The position numbers were made by a program, and so were the translations under genes. A DNA stretch of 64,000 nt from Planctomycetota bacterium (lineage in GTDB: Bacteria > Planctomycetota > JAJSAM01 > JAJVHW01), in contig JAIOPE010000037.1 of NCBI GenBank assembly GCA_021414065.1, positions 87,960 through 151,959 on the forward strand, written 5' to 3'. Below are positions 41,282-49,944 of this stretch, piece after piece (the stretch's first letter is position 1; every line of letters begins with the position of its first letter). Under the pieces are notes generated by a model, which ran no database searches, had not been told where the DNA came from, and worked only from the letters and a program-made list of their open reading frames with translations.

Positions 41282-42040
41282 GTGAAGGTCCGCGTTCTCG
41301 GATGCAGCGGCGGCGCCGCGCCGGGTCGCAACCCGTCCTGCTACCTGCTGGAAGGCGGCGTGGCGATCGACGCCGGCGCCCTCGCCTCAGCGCTGACGCT
41401 GGAAGAGCAACAGCTCATCACGGACATCTTCTTGACGCACGCCCACTGGGACCACGTCCGCGACCTCCCGCTCACCGTGATCAACCGCACGATCAAGGCG
41501 CCGACGCTGCGCCTGCACGGCCTGCCCGAAACGGTTCAGTCGATCCGCGCGCACTTGATGAACGGCGAGACCTGGTTCAAGGCGTTCGATCTGCCCAGCG
41601 TCGAGAGCCCGTTCATCTCGGCATCGCCGATGACGGCCGGCGAGACGCGGGAGTGCGGACGCTACCGGATCTCCGCGGTTTCGGTCCCGCACACCGTGCC
41701 TGCGATCAGCTACGTGATCGACGACGGTACCTGCAGCGTGATGATGAACGCCGACACAGTCGGCGGCGGGATCTTCGAACGCATGCCGAAGGATCACAGC
41801 CCGCTGAAGGCCGTGTTCCTGGAAGCGTCGTTCCCGAACCGCATGCGCGACTTCGCCGTGATGACGGGCCACCTCACGCCGCAGATGCTCGGCGAGGAGA
41901 CGAGACACCTCGCGACCGACGTGGACGTGATCGTCACGCACCTGAAGCCCGGCTTCGAAACCGAGATGGCCCGCGAGATCGCGGATCTCGGTCGCCCCGG
42001 CATCCGCCCCTGCAGAGACGGCGACGTCTTCGAGTGGTAG
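41282..42040 (+). CDS. Metallo-beta-lactamase-fold cyclic nucleotide phosphodiesterase
   Basis: 252 aa from GTG 41282. Features of class II cyclic-nucleotide phosphodiesterases: VLGCSGGAAPGRNPSCYLLE at the start, IDAGALASALTLEEQQLI, the metal motif THAHWDHVRDLP, then VPHTVPAISYVI, NADTVGGG and VTHLKPGF. Predicted to hydrolyse cAMP or cGMP. It lies 49 bases after the adenylate cyclase on the same strand, so synthesis and breakdown are encoded together. Other MBL hydrolases share the HxHxDH motif, but the N-terminal pattern and neighbour favour the phosphodiesterase. Confidence 0.78.
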   Translation: MKVRVLGCSGGAAPGRNPSCYLLEGGVAIDAGALASALTLEEQQLITDIFLTHAHWDHVRDLPLTVINRTIKAPTLRLHGLPETVQSIRAHLMNGETWFKAFDLPSVESPFISASPMTAGETRECGRYRISAVSVPHTVPAISYVIDDGTCSVMMNADTVGGGIFERMPKDHSPLKAVFLEASFPNRMRDFAVMTGHLTPQMLGEETRHLATDVDVIVTHLKPGFETEMAREIADLGRPGIRPCRDGDVFEW

Positions 42041-42128
42041 CGCGCCGCGCCGCCCCCGCGCGGCGCTCGACCGTCCCCGACCGGCCCGATAGCATCCGCG
42101 GCCACCGCAAGAGGAGGAGACCCCACGC

Positions 42129-43052
42129 ATGTCGCTCACGCCCCGAGTCCGCGAGATCCTGAGCTGGTACCCGTCCGACAACCCGGGCGTGAAGGCGAAC
42201 CTGGCTCGCATGCTGATGACCGGGCGCCTCGCCGGGACCGGGAAAATGGTCATCCTTCCCGTGGACCAGGGCTTCGAGCACGGTCCCGACCGAACCTTCG
42301 GGCCGAACCCGGCCGGGTACGATCCGTGCTACCACGCGAACCTCGCGGTGGACGCGGGTTGCAACGCGTACGCCGCCCCCCTCGGTCAGCTCGAAGCGGC
42401 CGCGGACCGGTTCCCCGGCGTGCTCCCGCTCATCCTCAAGCTGAACAACTCGGACTCGCTCGGCGGCCCGACGCAGCCCTGGCCCGCGATCACCGGCTCG
42501 GTCGGCGACGCACTCCGGCTCGGATGCTCGGCAGTCGGCTTCACGATCTACCCGGGCTCGGACCATCGCAACGAGGCGTACGGCGAGATCCGCGAGATCG
42601 CGGAAGAGGCCAAGGCGAACGGCATTGCCGTCGTCATCTGGAGCTACCCGCGCGGCGGCGGGCTCACGAAAGAGGGCGAGACGGCCGTGGACGTCGTCGC
42701 GTACGCGGCCCACATCGCGGCGCAGCTCGGCGCGCACATCGTGAAGGTGAAGCCGCCGACGGCCACCGTTGCGAGAGACGAGAACCGCAAGGTGCTCGAC
42801 AAGGTCGGCGCGAAGTTCGACACCATGGCCGACCGCATCCGTCACGTCGTCCAGGCCACGTTTGCGGGGCGGCGGATCGTCGTCTTCTCCGGCGGTGAAG
42901 CGAAGGACACGGCCGCGGTGCTCGACGAGGTCCGAGGCATCCACCAGGGCGGCGGGTTCGGGTCGATCGTCGGCCGGAACTCGTTCCAGCGCAAGCACGC
43001 CGACGGCGTCCAGCTCCTGCAGCAGATCATGGACGTCTACGCCGGCAAGTAA
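42129..43052 (+). CDS. fbaB: Class I fructose-bisphosphate aldolase (DhnA/FbaB type)
   Basis: 307 aa with a strong GAGGAGGAGA site before ATG 42129. Cleaves fructose 1,6-bisphosphate in glycolysis and runs in reverse in gluconeogenesis. Typical FbaB features: ILPVDQGFEHGPDRTFGPNP, LKLNNSD, GFTIYPGSDHRNEAYGEI, VIWSYPRGGG, and the Schiff-base Lys region HIVKVKPPTA. The C-terminal phosphate-binding segment VFSGGEAKD ... GSIVGRNSFQR is present. Monocistronic in appearance, followed by a strong terminator. Confidence 0.93.
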   Translation: MSLTPRVREILSWYPSDNPGVKANLARMLMTGRLAGTGKMVILPVDQGFEHGPDRTFGPNPAGYDPCYHANLAVDAGCNAYAAPLGQLEAAADRFPGVLPLILKLNNSDSLGGPTQPWPAITGSVGDALRLGCSAVGFTIYPGSDHRNEAYGEIREIAEEAKANGIAVVIWSYPRGGGLTKEGETAVDVVAYAAHIAAQLGAHIVKVKPPTATVARDENRKVLDKVGAKFDTMADRIRHVVQATFAGRRIVVFSGGEAKDTAAVLDEVRGIHQGGGFGSIVGRNSFQRKHADGVQLLQQIMDVYAGK

Positions 43053-43060
43053 GGCGCTCG

Positions 43061-43094
43061 GCGGCCCGGACGGGACCCCGTCCGGGCCGCTTTG
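43061..43094 (+). terminator. Rho-independent terminator after aldolase
   Basis: GCGGCCCGGACGG-gacc-CCGTCCGGGCCGC followed by TTTG: a perfect 13-bp stem eight bases after the aldolase stop. Confidence 0.85.
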
Positions 43095-43246
43095 ATTCGA
43101 CGCAGAGAGTTCGACGCGCCGGGTGCCCGCATCCCGTCGTGTTGTGTACGCTGCAACTGCGGTCCCTGGCCGTTTCGTGGGGACGAGCCCGGGCGCTCTC
43201 TAGGATGGTCGGATTGCGCTCCCCCTTTGGAGCGGAGGACCTCGCG

Positions 43247-45085
43247 ATGACCCCCGACACCGCCGCCGCCAGTGCCGTCACTGCCACCGCCGTGAACGTC
43301 AACGACTTCACGATCCTCGTGGCCACGGTGAACGGCACCGGCTCCCAGACCGCCAACAGCACGCTGATCCGGACGATCATGGGCATGGGCGTTCCGGTGA
43401 GCGGGAAGAACATCTTCCCGTCGAACATCCAGGGCCTGACGACCTGGTACTCGATCCGCGTCTGCGAGGCCGGGTGGACGTCGTACAAGAGCCGGCCCGA
43501 CGTGCTGATCGCGATGAACCCGGCGACGGCGCTCGAAGACGTCCAGAAGTGCGTGGCGGGCGCGGCCGTCATCTACGACGCCCCGCTCGGGCTCGACAAG
43601 CAGCGGAAGGACGTCCGCTACTACCCGGTTCCGTTCGGCAAACTCGTCAAGGCCGTGTGCGACAAGCCTGCGCTCTGGAAGCTCGTCCAGAACATGATCT
43701 ACGTCGGCGTCGCGGCGGAACTGCTCTCGCTCGACATGGCGTGGATCGAGAAGGCCCTCAAGAAGGCGTTCGCCTCGAAGGCCAAGGCGTTTGCGCTGAA
43801 CTGGAGCGCCGTACAGGCCGGCGCGACGTACGCGAAGGAGACGTTCGCCGAGAAGCCGGCGCTGCGCGTCGAGCACCGGAACCTGACCACCGGGAAGATC
43901 CTGATCGACGGCAACTCCGCCACGGCGCTCGGCGCCACGATGGCCGGGCTGACGGTCCTGATCTGGTATCCGATCACGCCGTCGTCGTCGGTCGCGGAAG
44001 CCGCAACCGAGTACCTCAACAAGTACCGGAAGACACCCGAGGGCAAGTCCACCTTCGCCGTCGTTCAGGCCGAGGACGAACTCGCCGCGATCGGCATGTG
44101 CATCGGCGCCGGATGGTCCGGCGCGCGGACGATGACGGCGACATCGGGCCCCGGCATCTCGCTCATGAGCGAGTTCCTCGGACTCGGCTACTACGCCGAG
44201 GTGCCCTGCGTGGTCGTGAACGTGCAGCGCACGGGCCCGTCCACGGGCCTCCCGACGCGCACGATGCAAGGCGACCTGCTCTCGACGGCGTACGTGTCCC
44301 ACGGCGACACGAAGCATCCGATGCTGCTCCCGGCAACGCCCGAGGAGGCGTACGAGTTCACGCAGCAGGCGTTCGACCTGGCCGAGTTCGCGCAGACGCC
44401 GGTGTTCGTGATGTCGGACCTCGACCTCGGCATGAACAACTGGATGTGCGACCCGTTCCCGTACCCGGAGACGCCGATCGCGCGCGGCAAGGTGCTCACG
44501 AAGGAAGCCTTCGAGAAGCTCGCGCCCGGCTCGTGGGGCCGTTACGCAGACGTGGACGGCGACGGCGTGGCGTGGCGCACGCTCCCCGGCACGGAGAAGG
44601 ACGGCATGGCGTACTTCACGCGCGGCACGGGCCACGACGAGAAGGCGCGGTACACGGAGGACGGCGACGTCTACGTGAAGAACCTGGACCGCCTCGGCCG
44701 GAAGATGGACACCATCCGGGGCCGCCTCCCCGCACCCGTGACGGTGACGGCGGCGCGTCCCACGAAGGTCGGCATTCTCGCGTTCGGCACCACGCACTAC
44801 GCCGTGGTCGAGAGCCTGGATCAACTCGCTCGGGAACGGGGGCTCGCACTCGACTACCTGCGGATCCGCGCCTTCCCGTTCGCCGACGAGGTGAAGGCGT
44901 TCTTTGCGTCGCACGACCACGTGTACGTCCTCGAGCAGAACCGCGACGCCCAGATGGCCGCGCTGCTTCGCGTCGAGCTTCCCGATGTCTCCGCCAAGAT
45001 CCGGAGCGTGCTGCGCTACGACGGCTTCCCCGTCTCCGCGCGCGAGCTGACGGACGAGATCGCTTCGAAGGAGTCCGCCCGATGA
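43247..45085 (+). CDS. korA: 2-oxoacid:ferredoxin oxidoreductase, fused gamma-alpha subunit
   Basis: 612 aa from ATG 43247, eight bases after GGAGG; the longer ORF start is rejected. The N-terminal gamma domain (about 15-190) starts DFTILVATVNGTGSQTANSTL. The alpha domain carries the conserved YPITPSSSVAEAA, TATSGPGISLMSE and FVMSDLDLGMNNWM. With the overlapping beta subunit it oxidatively decarboxylates a 2-oxoacid (2-oxoglutarate most likely) to acyl-CoA with ferredoxin as acceptor, or runs in reverse. Substrate is not certain from sequence. A ferredoxin is encoded at 49385. Confidence 0.88.
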   Translation: MTPDTAAASAVTATAVNVNDFTILVATVNGTGSQTANSTLIRTIMGMGVPVSGKNIFPSNIQGLTTWYSIRVCEAGWTSYKSRPDVLIAMNPATALEDVQKCVAGAAVIYDAPLGLDKQRKDVRYYPVPFGKLVKAVCDKPALWKLVQNMIYVGVAAELLSLDMAWIEKALKKAFASKAKAFALNWSAVQAGATYAKETFAEKPALRVEHRNLTTGKILIDGNSATALGATMAGLTVLIWYPITPSSSVAEAATEYLNKYRKTPEGKSTFAVVQAEDELAAIGMCIGAGWSGARTMTATSGPGISLMSEFLGLGYYAEVPCVVVNVQRTGPSTGLPTRTMQGDLLSTAYVSHGDTKHPMLLPATPEEAYEFTQQAFDLAEFAQTPVFVMSDLDLGMNNWMCDPFPYPETPIARGKVLTKEAFEKLAPGSWGRYADVDGDGVAWRTLPGTEKDGMAYFTRGTGHDEKARYTEDGDVYVKNLDRLGRKMDTIRGRLPAPVTVTAARPTKVGILAFGTTHYAVVESLDQLARERGLALDYLRIRAFPFADEVKAFFASHDHVYVLEQNRDAQMAALLRVELPDVSAKIRSVLRYDGFPVSARELTDEIASKESAR

Positions 45086-46152
45086 CCGCGCCCGCACTCC
45101 CGAGCCTGCCGAGCGGCAGTTCGCAGCCCGCGAAACTGGCGACGAACCACCTCGGCCTCACGCTGAAGGACTACGGCGGCGCCCCCTCGACGCTCTGCAA
45201 CGGCTGCGGCCACGACGCGATCACGGCCGCGCTCATCCAGGCGGCGTGGGAAGACGGGCTGAACCCCTACAAGCTCGCGAAGATGTCGGGCATCGGCTGC
45301 TCGTCGAAGACGACCGCGTACTTCGTGAGCAAGGCGTGGGGCTTCAACGCCGTGCACGGCCGCATGCCGTCCGTCGCGACGGGCGCGGCGCTCGGCAACC
45401 ACACGCTGCAGATGGTCGGCGTTTCGGGCGACGGCGACACGGCGTCGATCGGCATCGGGCAGTTCGTCCACGCGATCCGGCGGAACCTGCCGATGGTGTA
45501 CGTGGTCGAGAACAACGGCGTCTACGGCCTCACGAAAGGTCAGTTCTCCGCCACGGCGGAGAAGGGCGCGAAGTCGCGCTGGGGCGACGAGAACTTCGCG
45601 GAGGGCATCGACCTCTGCGGCCTGGCGCTCGAGCTCGGCGCCACGTTCGTCGCGCGCAGCTTCTCGGCCGACAAGAAGCAGCTCGTCCCGCTCATCCGCT
45701 CCGCGCTGAACCACCGTGGAATCGCCGTCCTCGACGTCATCTCGCCGTGCGTGACGTTCAACAACCACGAGGCTTCCACGAAGTCGTACGACTGGGGCCG
45801 CGAGCACGAGAAGGCCCTTCACGAGATCGGCTTCGTCAACCCGTGGGACGCGCCCGACGTGGCCTACGGCGACGGCGACCGCATCGAAGTTCCGATGCCC
45901 GACGGCGGTCGCATCACGCTCCGCAAGATGAGCGAGGACCACGACCCGCGCAACAAGGACTCCGCGCTCCGCCTCGTCAACCAGGCCCGCCGCAACCACG
46001 AGTTCCTGACGGGACTGTTCTACGTCAACGGGGACCAGCCGAACTTCGTCGAGGGCATGAACCTCGTGGACGAGCCCCTCGCGACGCTCCCCGCGTCGGT
46101 CACGCGCCCGCCGAAGTCGGTCCTCGACGAAGTGATGGAGTCCTTCCGCTGA
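45082..46152 (+). CDS. korB: 2-oxoacid:ferredoxin oxidoreductase, beta subunit
   Basis: 356 aa from ATG 45082, overlapping the korA stop (ATGA); the longer track ORF is a shadow. Thiamine-diphosphate motif GDGDTASIGIGQFVHAIRRN then VENNGVYGLTKGQ, with cluster cysteines in LCNGCGHDAI and SGIGCSSKT and a further one in ISPCVTFNNH, as in the KorB/PorB family. The end EPLATLPASVTRPPKSVLDEVMESF is typical. Couples with KorA. Confidence 0.9.
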   Translation: MTAPALPSLPSGSSQPAKLATNHLGLTLKDYGGAPSTLCNGCGHDAITAALIQAAWEDGLNPYKLAKMSGIGCSSKTTAYFVSKAWGFNAVHGRMPSVATGAALGNHTLQMVGVSGDGDTASIGIGQFVHAIRRNLPMVYVVENNGVYGLTKGQFSATAEKGAKSRWGDENFAEGIDLCGLALELGATFVARSFSADKKQLVPLIRSALNHRGIAVLDVISPCVTFNNHEASTKSYDWGREHEKALHEIGFVNPWDAPDVAYGDGDRIEVPMPDGGRITLRKMSEDHDPRNKDSALRLVNQARRNHEFLTGLFYVNGDQPNFVEGMNLVDEPLATLPASVTRPPKSVLDEVMESFR

Positions 46153-47306
46153 CAAGCCCGCGCTCCCGCGATCGCCGGAGCTGCCTCGCGGCGGCTTTGC
46201 TCGCGGGAGCGCTGTCGCTCGTCCCCGGGAGCGCCTCCCCCGCCCGCGCCGCGGGCACGGTGGTGGTCCGCCGCACGTTCGTCGGTCGCGATGCCATCGG
46301 ATGGGAGATCCTCGGCGACGCGTCAGCGAACGTCCTCAGCGTCGCAACGACCGCAGAGTCGGGCGGCGCCGTCACGATCGGGATCACGGCGGGCGTCGCG
46401 ACCGCGCTCGACGGCCCGTCGTCGATCGAGCTCGGCGTCCACGAGAGTCTCCGCATCGTTCTCGGCGCCGGCGACGACGTGCTCAGCCTGGGCGACGCCG
46501 GAACGTCGGCCACGCTGCACGTTCCCGGTGCGCTCCGCATCGAGATGGGCGCCGGGAACGACCGCGTGGTCGGAGCGAACGTCACCGCCACCGACGGTCC
46601 GCTGCTCGTTGCGGGGGGAATCGGCAACGACACGATCGACCTGGCCGTGTGTTCGTCGGGCGGACGCATCCAGGCCCGCGGACTCGCCGGCAACGACACC
46701 ATCTCGCTCACATCCGCGACGGCCGCGCGCGGCGTGCTGATCGAGGGCGGCGCGGGCAACGACGCGCTCACCGCGACCGACGTGACGTCTCCGCGCGGCC
46801 TCGTCCTGGTCGGCGGCTTCGGGTTCGACACCCTTCGCCTCGCGGGAACGCTCGACGCCGGTCCGCGCCCGGTCGTCCTCGACGGGGGCACGGAGAGCGA
46901 TCAGTTCCCGTCGTCCGGCGCGCAGGTGCGCGGGCCGCTCGTCGTCCGCTGCGGCGCGGGCGACGACACGGTTTCGTTCACGGGCGTCGTCGTCACGCAG
47001 GGAGGCGCGCGTCTGCTCGGCGAAGTCGGCACGGACCGGATCACACTCGGAATCGACGTCCAGGCGGGGCCGCTCGACGTCGCGGGCGGCATCGGGGACG
47101 ACACGGTGACGTTCGCGGCGGCGCGCGCGTCGAAGGCGGTTTTCGTCGATCTGGGCATTGGCAACGACCGCCTCGTCACCGGCACGTCGGTCTGGGGTGC
47201 CGACGTGCGATTCGTCGGCGGGCCCGGCACAGACACGCTGACGCCCGGCGCGGGCGACGTCATCGACGGGAAGCTGCACACGCGAGGGTTCGAGGCGCAG
47301 AACTGA
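46149..47306 (+). CDS. Exported RTX-like repeat protein, probable CTG start
   Basis: 385 aa if started at CTG 46149, whose CTGA overlaps the korB stop and is preceded by GGAG at good distance. No ATG, GTG or TTG in this frame gives the full signal peptide (RSCLAAALLAGALSLVPGSASPARA). The mature part is built of GGxGNDxL-like units (GAGDDVLSLGDA, GGIGNDTIDLAV, GGAGNDALTATD, GVGLGIGNDRL style), the calcium-binding beta-roll pattern, imperfect and spaced by about 25-35 residues. Secreted; role unknown. A TTG start at about 46197 would remove half the signal peptide. Confidence 0.7.
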   Translation: MTSPRSRDRRSCLAAALLAGALSLVPGSASPARAAGTVVVRRTFVGRDAIGWEILGDASANVLSVATTAESGGAVTIGITAGVATALDGPSSIELGVHESLRIVLGAGDDVLSLGDAGTSATLHVPGALRIEMGAGNDRVVGANVTATDGPLLVAGGIGNDTIDLAVCSSGGRIQARGLAGNDTISLTSATAARGVLIEGGAGNDALTATDVTSPRGLVLVGGFGFDTLRLAGTLDAGPRPVVLDGGTESDQFPSSGAQVRGPLVVRCGAGDDTVSFTGVVVTQGGARLLGEVGTDRITLGIDVQAGPLDVAGGIGDDTVTFAAARASKAVFVDLGIGNDRLVTGTSVWGADVRFVGGPGTDTLTPGAGDVIDGKLHTRGFEAQN

Positions 47307-47332
47307 CGACGTCGCAGACCGACGCGATCGGT

Positions 47333-47791
47333 TTACGAATTGCGCGGGACAAAAAACTGTCCCGCCTCGGTACTCAACCTGGCGAGGAAGGCCGCGTCCA
47401 CCGGATGCGAAAGTCGTTCAACCGCCTGCTGCGGCGGGAGCCAGATGGCCACGGGGTTGTCCGGGTCCTCGGGAGCGAGCCGGGTCTCGGTCGTGTGGAA
47501 GAGGAAGAGCACCATGCGTTTGATCACGTGGGGCTTCTGCATCGCGGTCCGCTCGTAATGCGGTAGGTCGGCGACGCGCGTGAGCGCGGTCAGGCCGGTC
47601 TCCTCGCGGATCTCGCGGAGCGCGGCGGCGAACAGATCCTCGCCTTCCTGCACTCCGCCCTTCGGGAGCGACCAGGTCACGCCCTTCTGGCTGACGACGA
47701 CAACGCACCCATCGGCGCCGACGATCACACCGCCGGCGCTGGTCGTGCGTACGATCGAAGGTCCCACGCTATCGCGGGAACGGCCGGGCAC
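47333..47791 (-). CDS. Nudix hydrolase
   Basis: 152 aa. Nudix box GGVQEGEDLFAAALREIREETGLT fits GX5EX7REUXEEXGU exactly, and SAGGVIV at the front is typical. Hydrolyses a nucleoside diphosphate linked to another moiety; substrate cannot be told. GTG 47791 overlaps the end of the citrate synthase gene by 23 bases; GTG 47767, just after that stop, is an equally good start and would give 144 aa. Same strand as citrate synthase, likely co-transcribed. Confidence 0.85.
   Translation of the reverse strand: MPGRSRDSVGPSIVRTTSAGGVIVGADGCVVVVSQKGVTWSLPKGGVQEGEDLFAAALREIREETGLTALTRVADLPHYERTAMQKPHVIKRMVLFLFHTTETRLAPEDPDNPVAIWLPPQQAVERLSHPVDAAFLARLSTEAGQFFVPRNS
47344..47365. terminator. Hairpin at the 3-prime end of the Nudix gene
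   Basis: GCGGGACA-AAAAAC-TGTCCCGC, an 8-bp perfect stem lying inside the last codons of the Nudix gene and between convergent genes. It may serve transcripts from both sides. Confidence 0.5.
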
Positions 47792-49031
47792 GGTGACCGG
47801 TGTAGATCTGGCGCGGCCGCGCGATCTTCTGCTCCGGATCGCGGATCAGCTCGTCCCACTGCGACAGCCAACCCGGCGCGCGGCCCACGGCGAAGAGCAC
47901 GGTGAAGTACGAGGGGTCGAAGCCCATCGACTGGTAGATGAGGCCGGAGTAGAAATCGACGTTCGGGTACAGGTTGCGCTCGATGAAGTACGGCTCCGAA
48001 AGGGCGATCCGCTCGAGCTCGACCGCGATTTCGAGGAGCGGGTTCTTCCCCGTGACCTCGAAGACCTCTTTCGCGATGCGGGCGATGATCTTCGCGCGGG
48101 GGTCGTAGCTCTTGTAGACGCGGTGGCCGAAGCCCATGAGCTTCGCCTTCTTGTCCTTCACCTTCGCGAGGAACGAGGGAATGTGCTCCACGCTGCCGAT
48201 CTCGGCCAGCATCCGGAGGACCTCCTCGTTCGCGCCGCCGTGGAGCGGGCCGGAGAGAGCTGCGATCGCCGCGCCGGAGCACGAGTACGGGTCGCACTCG
48301 GAGCTTCCGACGCCACGCATCGCCGCGGTCGAGCAGTTCTGCTCGTGGTCGGCGTGGAGAGTGAGGAGCACGTCCATGGCGCGGATGAGCACGGGGTTGA
48401 CGTCGTCGCGACCGTAGATCATGCGAAGGAAGTTCTCGACGTAGCCGACGCCCGGCTTCGGCGCGATCTGCGCGTGCCCCCGGCGGTGGCGCCACGCGGC
48501 GGCGGCGAGGAGCGGCATCTGCGCGAGAATGCGGCGGATGTGCTCCGCGCGGACCTTCGCGTCGCGGACATTGCGAGAGTCGGCGCTGTATCCGCCGAGT
48601 GCCGCCATCAGCACCATGAGCACCGACATCGGGTGCGCGTCCTTCGGGAGGCCCTGGAGGACGTCGAGCAGGCCGGCCGGGAGGTGCGCGCGCGACGCGA
48701 GGTCGGACTTCCACGACGCGAGCTGCGCCGCGTCGGGCAACTCACCGTTCAGGAGGAGCCACTGCACCTCGAGGAACGACGCCTTCTCGGCGAGGTCGGC
48801 GATCGAGTACCCGCGGTACTCGAGGATGCCGCGGTCGCCGTCGATGTACGTGATCGCGCTGCGGCAGGAGGTCGTGTTCGTGAACGCGGGGTCGTGGGCG
48901 AGGAGGCCGAAGTCCTCCGGATCCGTCTGCATCTGACGCAGGTCCATCGCCTTGATCGAGCCGTCGGTGATCGGCAGGTCGTAGGTCTTGCCGGTGCGGC
49001 CGTCGGTCACGTGCAGCTTCTGGTCGGACAT
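47769..49031 (-). CDS. gltA: Citrate synthase
   Basis: 420 aa, normal for hexameric type II citrate synthase. Condenses acetyl-CoA with oxaloacetate in the TCA cycle. Visible: GYSIADLAEKASFLEVQWLL, LTLHADHEQNCST with the active-site His region, SGPLHGGANEEVLRML, and the signature GFGHRVYKSYDPRAK, with Asp in NVDFYSGLIYQSMGF. AGGGGAACGCTCC gives a Shine-Dalgarno ahead of ATG 49031. Divergent from the ferredoxin gene. Confidence 0.95.
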   Translation of the reverse strand: MSDQKLHVTDGRTGKTYDLPITDGSIKAMDLRQMQTDPEDFGLLAHDPAFTNTTSCRSAITYIDGDRGILEYRGYSIADLAEKASFLEVQWLLLNGELPDAAQLASWKSDLASRAHLPAGLLDVLQGLPKDAHPMSVLMVLMAALGGYSADSRNVRDAKVRAEHIRRILAQMPLLAAAAWRHRRGHAQIAPKPGVGYVENFLRMIYGRDDVNPVLIRAMDVLLTLHADHEQNCSTAAMRGVGSSECDPYSCSGAAIAALSGPLHGGANEEVLRMLAEIGSVEHIPSFLAKVKDKKAKLMGFGHRVYKSYDPRAKIIARIAKEVFEVTGKNPLLEIAVELERIALSEPYFIERNLYPNVDFYSGLIYQSMGFDPSYFTVLFAVGRAPGWLSQWDELIRDPEQKIARPRQIYTGHRARPFPR

Positions 49032-49384
49032 GGAGCGTTCCCCTTGTGGGTTCTGGCCTGGTGGGGCACGCGGCGACTCGCGTGGAGCGTGCTCACCCTC
49101 GTTCCGCGTCTTGTTTCCGGCGGACCGTAGTCACAAAGTGTACAGCTCGGCGACGCGGCCGAGGAACCTTCGGTGCGCGTAGGGAACATCGACGGCTCCG
49201 ACACTTCCGCCAGCCGTTTCCGCGTGTCGCACGCCCCGGCCCACCGATCGAGCTGCCTCCCGCCGTGCGCGCGGAACCGAACGAAAAGTGGGGACGCCCT
49301 GCGCGACCGCGGTACCCTTTTCGGCTCGCGAGGGCGAGGCCCGCGCAGTACCGCAGAACACCCCCCGACGGAGGAGCTCTCCCC
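49032..49384. other. Divergent promoter region of citrate synthase and ferredoxin
   Basis: About 350 bases with no gene. It must hold two divergent promoters. GGAGGAG near 49371 is the ribosome site of the ferredoxin. Confidence 0.5.
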
Positions 49385-49708
49385 ATGGCGTACGTGATCA
49401 TCGGCAAGTGCCTCGGCGAGCGCTACGGCGCGTGTGTGGACGTCTGCCCGGTCGAAGCGATGCACTTCGGCGACCACGAGGGTCAGCCGATGATGGTCAT
49501 CAATCCGGACACGTGCATCGACTGCGGCGCCTGCCTCCCGGAGTGCCCGATCGCCGCGATCGTGGACTCGGTCGACCAGGCTCCCGAGTGGGCCGAGTAC
49601 AACAAGGCCGCGGCCGCGATGTGGCCGAACGCCACCCAGCAGAAGGACGGCTGGGAGCACCGCGACGCGTCCGAGCCGCCGCACAACCCCGACAACGCCA
49701 AGTCGTAG
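49385..49708 (+). CDS. 7Fe-type ferredoxin
   Basis: 107 aa from ATG 49385 with GGAGGAG upstream; the longer ORFs here are shadows. Clusters: CLGERYGACVDVCPVEAM, spacing C-x7-C-x3-CP as in [3Fe-4S]/[4Fe-4S] ferredoxins, and CIDCGACLPECP, CxxCxxCxxxCP. Length equals that of FdxA-type proteins. A plausible electron acceptor for the 2-oxoacid oxidoreductase. Confidence 0.88.
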   Translation: MAYVIIGKCLGERYGACVDVCPVEAMHFGDHEGQPMMVINPDTCIDCGACLPECPIAAIVDSVDQAPEWAEYNKAAAAMWPNATQQKDGWEHRDASEPPHNPDNAKS

Positions 49709-49734
49709 CCGCCGCGTCCCCCAGGGGACACCGC

Positions 49735-49764
49735 GAGCCCGCTGCGCACCCGCGCGGCGGGCTC
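49735..49764 (+). terminator. Hairpin after ferredoxin
   Basis: GAGCCCGC ... GCGGGCTC, 8-bp perfect stem with a 14-base loop, 27 bases after the ferredoxin stop. Confidence 0.5.
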
Positions 49765-49796
49765 GTTCGATTCCCGTCGCGGGAGCGTTCGCGGGT

Positions 49797-49866
49797 CGTG
49801 CCTACGTCGTCGGGAACGTCGCCACGAGCGCCGTGTCGCGAACTCCTCGGTCCGGCCCGGCCGCTG
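49797..49866 (+). repeat. Dispersed intergenic repeat, copy 2 (plus partial copy)
   Basis: CGTGCCTACGTCGTCGGGAA... to ...TCCGGCCCGGCCGCT, matching 6023-6092 in the opposite orientation. A partial third copy, CTCGTGCCTACCTCGCCGGGAA, follows at about 49881-49904. Confidence 0.6.
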
Positions 49867-49944
49867 GGAAGCGTTCGCACCTCGTGCCTACCTCGCCGGG
49901 AACGCGCGACCGAGTTCTGCGTCCAACAGTGTGAGGAGACCCCC

